Below are positions 44,120-53,020 of a DNA stretch of 64,000 nucleotides, piece after piece. The translations under genes and the position numbers were made by a program. Positions within the stretch are counted from its first letter, which is position 1. Every line of letters begins with the position of its first letter. This DNA is from Paenibacillus pabuli (GTDB lineage: Bacteria; Bacillota; Bacilli; Paenibacillales; Paenibacillaceae), in contig NZ_CP073714.1 of NCBI RefSeq assembly GCF_023101145.1, positions 7,130,001 to 7,194,000 of the forward strand, read 5' to 3'. The notes under the pieces are model-generated. The model worked only from the letters and a program-made list of their open reading frames with translations, did no database searches and was not told the DNA's origin.

Positions 44120-45547
44120 ATGGGCGTGGTCAGTATATTGACGCACAGCTTCATCGATGGATATAACCGGGAATTCAGCCGGGTGTTCGGTGGCGGGCTG
44201 GAGCGTTACGTCCTTGATTTGTGCAGCGTAATCCGCGGATTGGGACACAGTCCAGAGGTGCATCAACTGTCCTATTTTGAAGCATTTCAGACCCGCACGG
44301 AACAGATCGATGTATATGGGTATGCCTACGATATGAATAATGTACCCGAGGCCTTTGCCCGAATGGCTGCAGCAGCACGGGGACCTGTAATCTATGCCAG
44401 CTGCCTATGGCAGCCCATTACCTACAAGCCAGGCAGTCTCGGCATCTGCCACGGAATCAACTGGGATCGCCCCACTCTGCCGCTCGAAACCAAGCAGCAA
44501 GTCGCTGAACATATTCAGCTGGCTTTGAACGGACTTGTTTGCATCGTCTCGGTGGATTCGCATTTTCAGACCTTTTGCCGTGCTGCTTGTACGTTTACCG
44601 ATCCGGGTCAGGTTGTACTCATTCCCAATGCAGTGGATACCTCCTACTTCACGCCTGCACCGCCAAGACGTACGTTTGAGCATGAACAGGAAGAAGAGTG
44701 GCTCGCAGCATGGAAGAAGGATCTTGCAAGTCAGGAAAACCACAATGAAGCCGTTATTTCGGGCTTGAATGCTGCTTCAAAGGGCGAGGAAAGAAACGAA
44801 GGAGACGGCATAATCCGGGCGGACAGATCAGAAGTAACAATAATTGCAGAGGAACTGGACTCCGGGGCTATAAGACAAGGTCGGGCTGGTCAGCCAAATG
44901 AGCTGCCGGGTGAATACCTGAAGCAAGACGATGATACAACGGCGTCAGTCCATGTGAATCCTTCACGTCCACTTCGCATTTTATATCCGCGCCGCATTAG
45001 CATGGAGCGAGGCATTATTCCGATGATGCTGTCAGCCGATCGGCTGCTTGGTGCCTTTCCTGATCTGGAGGTCGAATTTGCCGGAGAGCTGGTGGAGGGA
45101 AGCACAGTGGGCCGATCCTTTCGCTATTGGCATCGCACGCACCCCCATGCGAATCGCATTAAACACCACACGTATGATTTTCGGGATATCCGGAAGGCCT
45201 ACCATCAGGCAGATATTGCCGTGATCCCGACCGTCTTCTCGGAAGGAACCTCCTATGTCTGTCTGGAGGCGATGAGCTGCGGGCTACCGGTGGTTGCTTC
45301 CAATGTTGGCGGCCTGAATGATCTGATTCAGGATGGCTTTAACGGGCTGCTGGTACCTCCAGGCGAAGAAGCGCTGACCGCCGCGCTGGTACGTCTTGTT
45401 CAAGACAGGGCGGAGCGGGAGCGGCTGGGAATCTATGCCCGCGAGACGGCGCTGTCCTACGATATATCCCACTGGCGGCGCAGGTGGGGTACGGTATTGG
45501 AATCTTTTTTGGCAGAAGCAGGATTAAAGGAGGGAATTCGGGGATGA
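44120..45547 (+). CDS. glycosyltransferase family 4 protein with central insertion
   Basis: 475 residues from ATG 44120, chosen because GGAAGGAGGAG lies just upstream and the previous stop is 1 base away. N-terminal domain begins VVSILTHSFIDGYNREFSRVFGGGLERYVLDL. The C-terminal domain has the GT4 pattern ILYPRRISMERGIIPMM, ADIAVIPTVFSEGTSYVCLEAMSCGLPVVASNVGGLND. Between the two Rossmann domains is an insertion of ~95 residues, rich in Glu, Asn, Gly and Asp, not usual in GT4. Its end overlaps the methyltransferase start by 4 bp. Confidence 0.85.
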   Translation: MGVVSILTHSFIDGYNREFSRVFGGGLERYVLDLCSVIRGLGHSPEVHQLSYFEAFQTRTEQIDVYGYAYDMNNVPEAFARMAAAARGPVIYASCLWQPITYKPGSLGICHGINWDRPTLPLETKQQVAEHIQLALNGLVCIVSVDSHFQTFCRAACTFTDPGQVVLIPNAVDTSYFTPAPPRRTFEHEQEEEWLAAWKKDLASQENHNEAVISGLNAASKGEERNEGDGIIRADRSEVTIIAEELDSGAIRQGRAGQPNELPGEYLKQDDDTTASVHVNPSRPLRILYPRRISMERGIIPMMLSADRLLGAFPDLEVEFAGELVEGSTVGRSFRYWHRTHPHANRIKHHTYDFRDIRKAYHQADIAVIPTVFSEGTSYVCLEAMSCGLPVVASNVGGLNDLIQDGFNGLLVPPGEEALTAALVRLVQDRAERERLGIYARETALSYDISHWRRRWGTVLESFLAEAGLKEGIRG

Positions 45548-46224
45548 TGGATACGCCAAATGCAACGGATTTTATGGAATCAAGATACATTCGGGAGGGT
45601 GACCCCAAAACGGATACATTGGTTTTCCCACTTCATCCTGCGTGGTGGAGTCGTCCGTACGAGTACGAATGGGCGCGCCAGTTCGCACGTCAGAATGACG
45701 TTGTACTTGACGCTGCCTGCGGGATATCTCATCCTTTCAAATTCTGGCTGGCAGAGCACTGCCGGGAAGTCCATGCCTGTGATTGGGATGAACGCATTCT
45801 GTCCAGAGAGGCAATCCGGCTGGATGTCGCTTCTGATTTTGGCGAACAGGCCGCACGCGATCTGCCGGAATCGAACCTGGATCGGCTGCATCTTGCGCAA
45901 GCCAATCTGGCTCAGCTTCCGTATGAATCCGAGATGTTTGACAGCGTATTCTGCATCTCTGTGTTGGAACATCTGGATACAGGCACGATGTTGCGGGCCT
46001 TTCGTGAATTCGCCAGAGTGCTGAAGCCGGACGGTCGGTTGATTGCCACGTTTGATGTGCCTGAAATGCGCCCGGATCTGCTGGAGACCATTATGGCTGT
46101 CACCGGACTGACGATTGAAGGCAAGTTGAGCGTGCAAGAACCGGAGGATGCCATCTGGTCTGACATGTACGGCATGCCAATCCGTTGTTTTCGTGCTGTA
46201 ATTCGTAAAGAATCATTGGAATGA
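45544..46224 (+). CDS. class I SAM-dependent methyltransferase
   Basis: 226 residues from ATG 45544 (overlap with the GT4 stop). Motif I LDAACGISHPF, motif II around VHACDWDERIL, and FDSVFCISVLEHLD (motif IV) with LKPDGRLIATFDV (post II) fit UbiE/COQ5-like Rossmann methyltransferases. Likely modifies the glycan or its carrier made by the two transferases before it. Last gene of the operon; a strong bidirectional terminator follows. Confidence 0.85.
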   Translation: MMDTPNATDFMESRYIREGDPKTDTLVFPLHPAWWSRPYEYEWARQFARQNDVVLDAACGISHPFKFWLAEHCREVHACDWDERILSREAIRLDVASDFGEQAARDLPESNLDRLHLAQANLAQLPYESEMFDSVFCISVLEHLDTGTMLRAFREFARVLKPDGRLIATFDVPEMRPDLLETIMAVTGLTIEGKLSVQEPEDAIWSDMYGMPIRCFRAVIRKESLE

Positions 46225-46315
46225 ATGAACGGATCAACGATCAAGATCAACTCTATGACCTCCACTGCATACTTTGCCTGGTGGGAGGCGTAATTCCACA
46301 ATCCTCTCGCATGAA

Positions 46316-46352
46316 AACAGCCGCTTTCGAATCATGATCAAAAGCGGCTGTT
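46316..46352. terminator. bidirectional terminator
   Basis: AACAGCCGCTTT (46316-46327) with AAAGCGGCTGTT (46341-46352), 12-bp perfect stem between convergent genes. Confidence 0.85.
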
Positions 46353-46385
46353 GTTTGTTCTATTCTGTTGATACCGTAACATTGA

Positions 46386-47726
46386 TCATGGTTGTCGGAC
46401 CGATCCCTTTCCAAGTTCTCCTGTCGGCTCCAGTCTATGGGGTTGTTTTGCCACCCATAAGATACGTTGCAGTATGATACCTGCCAAACCAATAGTCAGT
46501 GTCGCCATCCCGATATATTGGAATGTGGGACTGGGTCCTACGCTCCGAATCAAGGCACCACCAGCAAGTGGAGCAACGACCAGCACAACACTGGAAAGCG
46601 AGTTTTGAATACCGAATACACGACCTACATAGGCAGGCGGAGTTTCTTTTTGCAGCAAGTAATTCAATGTCACCATGAACAGACCATTGCCTAGTCCAAT
46701 GAATAAACCCCAGATGATGACCCAAATTTCGGACGTATGCGGGCCTACCCAACCAAGCGCAGCAATTCCGGCACCAATCAGCATATATCCACCACCCAGC
46801 CCCCAGCCATACCCGATTCGAGGAAGCCGATTCAACAGTAGAATGATAACAACCGCACCTGCCCCAGCGGATGATCCCAGCCAGCCAATCAGGGCTTCGT
46901 TGCCCGGTTTGATCTCCCGAAACAGCGTCGTAAACTGGTAATCGATCATGAGGATCGCCATTAGCCCAAAACACCCAAACAGAATTGTACTGAGAAGAGT
47001 ACGGCTGCTCTGGATAAAACGCCAGCCCTTCTGCCATTGGGTGAATAGGGTTTCCTCGGTGTTCGGAGCTTCCAAAGTATTTCCATTTGATGCAGACGGT
47101 TCCGATTTCTCGTTTAGACCCCGTAAAGGCCATAACACAGCTCCGGACAACAAACGTGTACAAGCATTGATTAAGATACAGACCTGCGGTGAAAATATGG
47201 CCACAATGGCTGCACCCAGCAGCGGTCCGGCCACTTTGGAGCATTGGTTCACAAAACCGTTCAGTGACGATGCCTGAAACAGGTGTTCCTCTGCTACTAC
47301 TTGACGTGTGAGCGCCTGCTGCGCAGGAACATGGAATACCCCCATCATGGCTCTCAAAGCAAGAAGCGGAAGCAACCATGCTGCACTTGGCGCAAACAGA
47401 ATTCCAATCGTTAGCAGAACGGTGATTACATCACATAACATCATGATTTTCACCTTATGCAGCCGATCCGCCAGTGCACCTGCTACCGATCCAAGTACGA
47501 TACCCGGAACAGCCATACATACCGGAATAAGGGCAATGATCAGTGGATCAGCACCCCAACGATAAGCGACCATCACCTGGATGGCAAGCGCATCAAACCA
47601 ATCTCCAAAGGTAGCTAGCGCATATGCAATAAACATGCGCATGAAGCGAATGTTGGTCCACAGGCTTTTGGATGAGCCATTGGACGAAACGGAAGATGAA
47701 TTGGGTTCATTTGAAATGACGGTCAT
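46386..47726 (-). CDS. MFS transporter
   Basis: 446 residues with ~12 TM segments. The cytoplasmic loop between TM2 and TM3 holds GALADRLHKVK (G-x-x-x-D-R), typical of MFS drug exporters; PAQQALTRQVV and VGRVFGIQNSLSSVV also fit the group. A poorly conserved hydrophilic central loop follows TM6. GGGGAGGAAG upstream of ATG 47726. It lies just downstream of a wHTH-TPR gene in the same direction, so the two may form a regulator-exporter unit. Substrate unknown. Confidence 0.88.
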   Translation of the reverse strand: MTVISNEPNSSSVSSNGSSKSLWTNIRFMRMFIAYALATFGDWFDALAIQVMVAYRWGADPLIIALIPVCMAVPGIVLGSVAGALADRLHKVKIMMLCDVITVLLTIGILFAPSAAWLLPLLALRAMMGVFHVPAQQALTRQVVAEEHLFQASSLNGFVNQCSKVAGPLLGAAIVAIFSPQVCILINACTRLLSGAVLWPLRGLNEKSEPSASNGNTLEAPNTEETLFTQWQKGWRFIQSSRTLLSTILFGCFGLMAILMIDYQFTTLFREIKPGNEALIGWLGSSAGAGAVVIILLLNRLPRIGYGWGLGGGYMLIGAGIAALGWVGPHTSEIWVIIWGLFIGLGNGLFMVTLNYLLQKETPPAYVGRVFGIQNSLSSVVLVVAPLAGGALIRSVGPSPTFQYIGMATLTIGLAGIILQRILWVAKQPHRLEPTGELGKGSVRQP

Positions 47727-47744
47727 ACGTTATACTTCCTCCCC

Positions 47745-47790
47745 TGATTACAGCCTTACTGCTGTCTTGTATGTTCCCTGGCTGTAATCA
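47745..47790. promoter_or_regulatory. 11-bp inverted repeat before the MFS gene
   Basis: TGATTACAGCC (47745-47755) and GGCTGTAATCA (47780-47790) are perfect arms with a 24-bp loop, between regulator stop and MFS start. It could be an operator, a leader hairpin or a weak terminator; no clear T run follows. Confidence 0.45.
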
Positions 47791-47798
47791 TAAGGGTG

Positions 47799-48977
47799 TT
47801 ATATCAGAGGAAGATCAGATGATAGGGAAAACGGGGATAAAAATGTGCGGATTTCATCGACAATTTGCTGTCCATACACTGGCACGCCGTAACTTTTGGA
47901 GATATCCGCATAGACTTGACGGTATTTAGTTCGAAGACGCCCTTCTATCCGATGGTGTGCCATGAACAACAATATCTGGTAGGCCGAATTGAGATATAGC
48001 GGTGCGTTCAATGTCATTTTCAATACGTCCAGACCATCGTCCATTCTTGGCTCTGCCTCTCGAATTCTCCCTTGTCTAAGCAGCCATAGGCCTTCCATAA
48101 CTTGAAAGCGTCCAATTTCCCGCAAGTATGGCGCATCTTTCAATCCGGAACGCAGAGCAGCTATCTGATCCTCTACCGCTTCGCCGCTGCCACCCCACAG
48201 TTCCACATACAATTCTGATAGCTTTACCGGAAGTTTGAAATGGACCAGTTCATCGTTCTCCATCACATGGTACGTTTCAATAAGTCGAGCCTTGGCTCGC
48301 TCATACTGGCCCGCTTCTGCGTAGACTTCAACAATGTTCAGAATACGAAGTTCACGAAGCTGCTCGTCAGACAATGCGGATGAATTCAAAGCCTTTTCGT
48401 ACAAGGGCAAGCTCTCCGATGGTTCAATCAGAGCATGTGTAAAAATCAGCAGCCAGTACAACCGTTCCTTAAAGGGAATTTCCTTCGTTGTAATCAGCCA
48501 TTCCAGATCTCCCTTAATAAAGTGGATATACAACTGATAAAATGGATCAATTTCAATGCCGAGCGCTTCTTGCTGATCCAGCAGCGTGAGCATGGATTTC
48601 CCCTGTCCATACAGATGATATTTGCGGAACAATCCATGAATCACTTCTCGCATCTCCTGGTCTTGGGTGGAAGGGTTAGAAGGCAATATCGCAATATTCA
48701 ATCGGATGATTAGCCGGTAACCATAACCACGCACGGTCTCCAGTGCAATTTCTTCCCAACGTTTCAGTTTCTTGCGCAATCTATACACATGGTCATCCAC
48801 GGTTCGCTCTACCGGATATTCCAAGGGCCACACCCGGTCCAGCAGCTGGCTGCGAGTAAAGGCTTTTTCCTTGTTCTCATACAGAAAATGCAGCAGCGCA
48901 AATTCCTTCGCGAGCAGGCGAATGGAATCGGTACGTCGGGTTACGGTGTACGTTCCTTCATCAAATTGCAACGACAT
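47799..48977 (-). CDS. OmpR-type wHTH regulator with TPR-like C-terminus (SARP-like architecture)
   Basis: 392 residues from ATG 48977, chosen for the CAGGAGG six bases upstream (ATG 48980 is possible). Residues ~1-95 are an OmpR/PhoB-type winged helix (FALLHFLYENKEKAFTRSQLLDRVWP, then TVDDHVYRLRKKL, GYGYRLI). No receiver domain is present. The rest is alpha-helical repeats of TPR type (AEAGQYERAKARLIETYHVME, MEGLWLLRQGRIREAEPRMDDGLDVL). This is the layout of SARP-like activators with a BTAD-like domain. Adjacent to the MFS gene, its probable target. Confidence 0.75.
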   Translation of the reverse strand: MSLQFDEGTYTVTRRTDSIRLLAKEFALLHFLYENKEKAFTRSQLLDRVWPLEYPVERTVDDHVYRLRKKLKRWEEIALETVRGYGYRLIIRLNIAILPSNPSTQDQEMREVIHGLFRKYHLYGQGKSMLTLLDQQEALGIEIDPFYQLYIHFIKGDLEWLITTKEIPFKERLYWLLIFTHALIEPSESLPLYEKALNSSALSDEQLRELRILNIVEVYAEAGQYERAKARLIETYHVMENDELVHFKLPVKLSELYVELWGGSGEAVEDQIAALRSGLKDAPYLREIGRFQVMEGLWLLRQGRIREAEPRMDDGLDVLKMTLNAPLYLNSAYQILLFMAHHRIEGRLRTKYRQVYADISKSYGVPVYGQQIVDEIRTFLSPFSLSSDLPLI

Positions 48978-49088
48978 CATGGTCCTCCTGTCCAAATAAC
49001 TAAATCACATTTACGGGTTGAGATGAGAATAACTATAAGCTCAATCATCACATGGTGTGATGAATTATTTGTGTTCACCATATCACAA

Positions 49089-49118
49089 AAAACCTTTTGC
49101 GAGAACGCAAAAGGTTTT
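49089..49118 (-). terminator. terminator of the TrpXYZ-like operon
   Basis: Perfect 13-bp stem AAAACCTTTTGCG/CGCAAAAGGTTTT (49089-49101/49106-49118), tetraloop AGAA; minus strand ends in T run. Confidence 0.85.
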
Positions 49119-49171
49119 AGTATGGATGAGCCAACGCGATCTGCCTGAATGAACAGGCAGAATTGGTGGAC

Positions 49172-49966
49172 TTAGCCCAGCACCACGCGATCATCCGCCA
49201 TTTTTTTGCCGCTGATGCGCTCGAATTCACCCAAGAGCTCAGGTACGGTCAGCGTTCGCTTGCGCTCTTCGGTAACATCCAGAATAATCCGTCCTTTGTC
49301 CATCATAATTAAACGGTTGCCCAAACGAATGGCTTGCTCCATGTTGTGTGTAACCATCAGGGTTGTAAGTCTCATTTCTCGTACAAGCGTCTCTGTCAAC
49401 TCCGTGATCAGCTCTGCACGAGAAGGATCAAGCGCAGCTGTATGCTCGTCCAGCAGCAATATTTGCGGCTGGGTGAATGTCGCCATCAGCAGGCTGAGCG
49501 CCTGGCGCTCACCACCGGACAGAAGGCCCACTTTGGCATTGGGGCGTTTGTCGAGCCCAATACCGAGCTTCTCCAGCTGGGCGTTGAAAATCTCCCGTCT
49601 GGCGCGGGTAACTCCGAAGCCCAGTCCGCGGCCTTTGCCACGTTTGTAAGCCATCGCCATGTTCTCCTCAATGGACATATGCGGTGCCGTACCCGCCATC
49701 GGGTCCTGAAAGACGCGGCCAATCCAGCTGCTGCGCTTATGCTCAGGCAGGCTTTTGATGGAACGGTCATTGATCAGGACATCACCCATATCGGGCTTCA
49801 TCACACCTGAGATAATGTTCATCAAGGTTGATTTGCCCGCGCCGTTACTGCCGATTACCGTCACAAAATCTCCCGGATTCATCGTCAGATTTACACCAAC
49901 CAGCGCAGTTTTCTCATCCGTCGTTCCCGGATTAAACAGTTTGGTCACTTGTGTGATCTCAAGCAT
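49172..49966 (-). CDS. ABC transporter ATPase (TrpZ-like importer)
   Basis: 264 residues from ATG 49966; GGGAGG lies 9 bases upstream and a GTG at 49972 is too close. Walker A GSNGAGKS, signature LLSGGERQALSLLM, Walker B LLLDEHTAALDPS (His after Glu rather than Pro), H-loop MVTHN. Works with the permease and binding protein that precede it. Starts 2 bases after the permease stop. The family resembles importers of tryptophan-type substrates (TrpXYZ); an amino-acid role is inferred only. Confidence 0.85.
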   Translation of the reverse strand: MLEITQVTKLFNPGTTDEKTALVGVNLTMNPGDFVTVIGSNGAGKSTLMNIISGVMKPDMGDVLINDRSIKSLPEHKRSSWIGRVFQDPMAGTAPHMSIEENMAMAYKRGKGRGLGFGVTRARREIFNAQLEKLGIGLDKRPNAKVGLLSGGERQALSLLMATFTQPQILLLDEHTAALDPSRAELITELTETLVREMRLTTLMVTHNMEQAIRLGNRLIMMDKGRIILDVTEERKRTLTVPELLGEFERISGKKMADDRVVLG

Positions 49967-49968
49967 GA

Positions 49969-50889
49969 TCACATGCCTCCCTTCGCCTGTTGACTCGACG
50001 AGCCCATAAGTTCTTCGGTTCGTTTGCGAGCCAGGCTTTTTTGCTTCATGGAGCGCTGCATGGTTGGGAAAACAAGTGCGATAATAACGATCACCGCGGT
50101 AATCAGCTTCAGATCGGATGTGTCAAACCATTCGACCTGGAGTGCGATCGCGACCACAATCCGGTAAATAATTGAACCGACAACGGCCGCAAGCGTGGCC
50201 CAGAATACCGTTCTTGCACCCAGAATGGCTTCACCAATAATAACGGAGGCCAATCCGATAACGATCATCCCAATGCCCATTGTAATGTCTGCAAAACCGG
50301 ATTGCTGCGCAATAAATGCTCCAGACAGCGCAACAAGTCCGTTGGATAGACTGACACCCACAATGGTGGTGACATCCGTATTTGCACCAAAGCTGCGGAT
50401 CATGCGTTTGTTGTCACCTGTTGCACGCAGGGCCAGACCGATATCTGTTTTCATAAACAGATCCAGCATGATTTTAAATACCAGCACAACCACGATAATA
50501 ATAATCATGACATGCTCCCCCGAGAAGGGGTTGTCCATACCCATAATGGATTTGTTCGGTGCGCCAAGAATACGCATATTAATCGAATACAGCGCAATCA
50601 TCATCAGGATACCGGATAACAGCCCGTTAATTTTGCCTTTGGTGTGCAGTAGACCAGTACAAGCCCCAGCCACCATGCCTCCAGCCATTGCCGCCAAACA
50701 AGCAAGCCAAGGAGAGAAGTCGTTGGATATCATGACCGCCGCTATTGCGCCTCCTGTTGTAAAACTTCCGTCTACGGTGAGATCGGGGAAATCCAGTATG
50801 CGGAATGTAATATATACACCCAGTGCCATCAGTGCATACAACAATCCAAGCTCGATTGCCCCTTCAATTGAACCCCAAGTCAAATTCAC
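49969..50889 (-). CDS. ABC transporter permease (LivH/TrpY-like)
   Basis: 306 residues, eight to nine TM helices in the LivH/branched-chain permease pattern (GLLYALMALGVYITFRILDFPDLTVDGSF, GLALRATGDNKRMIRSFG, GFADITMGIGMIVIGLASVIIG). Partner of the ATPase and the lipoprotein. The conserved GDN-like loop contacts the ATPase. Confidence 0.85.
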   Translation of the reverse strand: MNLTWGSIEGAIELGLLYALMALGVYITFRILDFPDLTVDGSFTTGGAIAAVMISNDFSPWLACLAAMAGGMVAGACTGLLHTKGKINGLLSGILMMIALYSINMRILGAPNKSIMGMDNPFSGEHVMIIIIVVVLVFKIMLDLFMKTDIGLALRATGDNKRMIRSFGANTDVTTIVGVSLSNGLVALSGAFIAQQSGFADITMGIGMIVIGLASVIIGEAILGARTVFWATLAAVVGSIIYRIVVAIALQVEWFDTSDLKLITAVIVIIALVFPTMQRSMKQKSLARKRTEELMGSSSQQAKGGM

Positions 50890-50979
50890 ATTGCTTCCTC
50901 CCTGTCTTTCGAAAAGAATGAGGCGAACCCGCCTGCACGTCCGCCTCGCATCCGTACTGCCGGAGGATCATCCGGTCAA

Positions 50980-52029
50980 TTATTGAATAATGTTGTTATC
51001 CTGATCCTTCACTTCTGCCTTCATCTCATCGGTAATGGTGATGCCTTGAGCCTCAGCAGCCTTCAGGTTCAGGATCAGATCCAGCTTGTCCGGAACAGTG
51101 ACTTTCATGTCACCCGGTTTTGTACCATTTTTCAAAATATCCGCAGCCATTTCACCAACCTGATATCCGTGATCGTAGTATTTGAAACCTACAGTTGCGA
51201 AAGCCCCTTTTTCCACGGTATCCCGGTCACTGGAGAAAAACGGAATTTTATTTTTGTTCGCTGTCTGGATGATGGTATCCACTGCGCTAACCACTGAGTT
51301 ATCCAGCGTGATATAGAAGGCATCCACTTTGCCAACCAGTGAATCGGTTGCCTGTTTTACTTCGGATGTGTTCGTAACCGGTGCTTTGACCAGCTTGATG
51401 TTATGTGTTGCCAGCGCTTTTTCTGCATTATTCGCCATCACAACCGCATTCGGTTCGCCCTCGTTAATCACCAGACCTACCGTCTTCACATCCGGCAAAT
51501 ATTTGGCGATAAAATCAGCCAATTGCACAATTGCTTCCGGATTCGTATCTGATGCACCGGTTACGTTACCGCCTGGCTTGTCCATGTCACTCACCAATTT
51601 GGCTCCCAGCGGGTCAGTCACTGCTGCGAACAGCAAGGGCTTGTCCTTGACTTGTTGAGCCAAAGCCAATGCGGATGGTGTTGCAATCCCAAGGACCAGA
51701 TCATTTTTGGAGTCGCCGGCAATCTTCTGGGCAATGGACAGGTTGTTCGTTGAATCGCCTTGCGCGTTATTGTAGTCAATCGTCAGGTTCTTGTTCTCTT
51801 CAAGACCAGCATCCTTCAGTGCTGCAATAAACCCTTCACGTGTGGCATCCAGCGACGGATGCTCGACGATCTGCGAGATCGCGATGCGATACGATTTTTC
51901 CGCAGTACCTTCACTTGTTGTGCTGCCCGACCCCTCGGTCGTTGTGTTACCGCCGCTGTTATTTCCGCAACCAGCCGCTACGATCATGGATGCAACCATC
52001 ATCAGAGACATTACCAATTTCTTTTTCAT
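50980..52029 (-). CDS. ABC transporter substrate-binding lipoprotein (TrpX-like, PF04392 type)
   Basis: 349 residues from ATG 52029 (GAGAGGGG upstream). Signal peptide and lipobox VAAGC. Periplasmic-binding type I fold: SYRIAISQIVEHPSLDATREGFIAALKDAG, GIATPSALALAQQ, VGLVINEGEPNAVV, FYITLDNSVVSAVDTI. It delivers the substrate to the permease; in Firmicutes similar proteins are linked to tryptophan. No T-box consensus was found in the leader, so amino-acid control is not shown. Transcribed from the promoter at 52215. Confidence 0.85.
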   Translation of the reverse strand: MKKKLVMSLMMVASMIVAAGCGNNSGGNTTTEGSGSTTSEGTAEKSYRIAISQIVEHPSLDATREGFIAALKDAGLEENKNLTIDYNNAQGDSTNNLSIAQKIAGDSKNDLVLGIATPSALALAQQVKDKPLLFAAVTDPLGAKLVSDMDKPGGNVTGASDTNPEAIVQLADFIAKYLPDVKTVGLVINEGEPNAVVMANNAEKALATHNIKLVKAPVTNTSEVKQATDSLVGKVDAFYITLDNSVVSAVDTIIQTANKNKIPFFSSDRDTVEKGAFATVGFKYYDHGYQVGEMAADILKNGTKPGDMKVTVPDKLDLILNLKAAEAQGITITDEMKAEVKDQDNNIIQ

Positions 52030-52214
52030 GTGTGAGAACCCCTCTCCATCTTCTAAAATGTTGATACCCTCATCGTTAGTCAAATGACACGATAGAGCAG
52101 GACAAGACGAACGCTTCAACGCATTGTTGCTTTTATCGACAAAAGCAGACAAATATAGACTTTCCTCATGCGACTGAAGTCCATGACCCGTGTTGATATT
52201 TCTTTGTTTCCCTA

Positions 52215-52243
52215 ATATTAAGGTGCGACCTGTTTCCCGTCAA
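52215..52243 (-). promoter_or_regulatory. promoter of the TrpXYZ-like operon
   Basis: Minus strand TTGACG (52238-52243), 17-bp spacer, TAATAT (52215-52220). It gives a leader of ~180 bases before the lipoprotein start. Confidence 0.65.
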
Positions 52244-52359
52244 TGGTTGAACCGCTTCCAATTTGCATTCGTTGCAGATACGTGAGAGAAAACATTACAT
52301 ACAACAAAAAAAGAGACTGCCTCGACGAATCGAAACATTCCCTTTTTCTCTCAACCGTA

Positions 52360-53007
52360 TTAATTCCCAGCCGCTTCGCGAATCTGGTACGTGCATTTTT
52401 TGCCGCCATCGGCATAACATTCAGTGCGCTCCACATCGGCCTGCAGCAATGAACGGAACAGTTCCAGTTCACAGCGGCAAGCCTGCTTATACACACTTGC
52501 TACCTGAACAATGGGGCAGTTCAGCTCGGTAAGCACATAAGTGCCATCCTCTTCCCTGGAGGCATCGGCCATATATCCGTTTGCATTCTGGATGCGCGCA
52601 AGTTCCTCGACACGTCCGGCCAGATCCTGGCCTTCCATCTGCGGCTGTCCGCTGCGAAGCAGCTTGTCCCGGCGGCTCTCAAACAATGCATCCACGACAC
52701 CGCTGCCCGCCGAATCAGATAGCTCCTCCAGCAGTTCCAGGGTCAGTGATGAATATGATTTTGGAAAAAAGCTATCCCCGCGTACCGTTAGATGGTACAC
52801 AGCGGATGGACGTCCAGCTGTAGCTCTGGCTTCCCGAACCTCAATCCATCCATCCTGCTCCAGTGCCGTCAGATGACGGCGAATCGCCATGCCGGTCAGA
52901 CCAAGCTCAGCTGTCATTTCCCTTGCGGTCATTGTGCCTTGCTGCTTCAGCATGAACAAAATCCGTTCACGCGTCGTTCGTTCCTCTTCGCGCTTCACGA
53001 TCAGCAC
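52360..53007 (-). CDS. winged-helix regulator with C-terminal Cys-rich domain (SufR-like)
   Basis: 215 residues, GTG start at 53007 with GGGAGA upstream. Residues ~12-60 form a wHTH (ERILFMLKQQGTMTAREMTAELGLTGMAIRRHLTALE). The C-terminus has Cys164 (NCPIVQVA), Cys177 and Cys179 (ACRCE), Cys197 and Cys205 (ECYADGGKKC). The 164/177 spacing fits Fe-S regulators of the SufR family, but the later Cys positions do not match exactly, so a zinc or disulfide role is possible. It starts 13 bp after trhO and is co-directional with it. Confidence 0.75.
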   Translation of the reverse strand: MLIVKREEERTTRERILFMLKQQGTMTAREMTAELGLTGMAIRRHLTALEQDGWIEVREARATAGRPSAVYHLTVRGDSFFPKSYSSLTLELLEELSDSAGSGVVDALFESRRDKLLRSGQPQMEGQDLAGRVEELARIQNANGYMADASREEDGTYVLTELNCPIVQVASVYKQACRCELELFRSLLQADVERTECYADGGKKCTYQIREAAGN

Positions 53008-53020
53008 CTGCTCTCCCTGC

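Noticed and set aside
52030..52214. T-box or other riboswitch in the TrpXYZ-like leader
   Set aside because: No AGGGTGG-type T-box motif or other known consensus found by eye; RNA folding search would decide.
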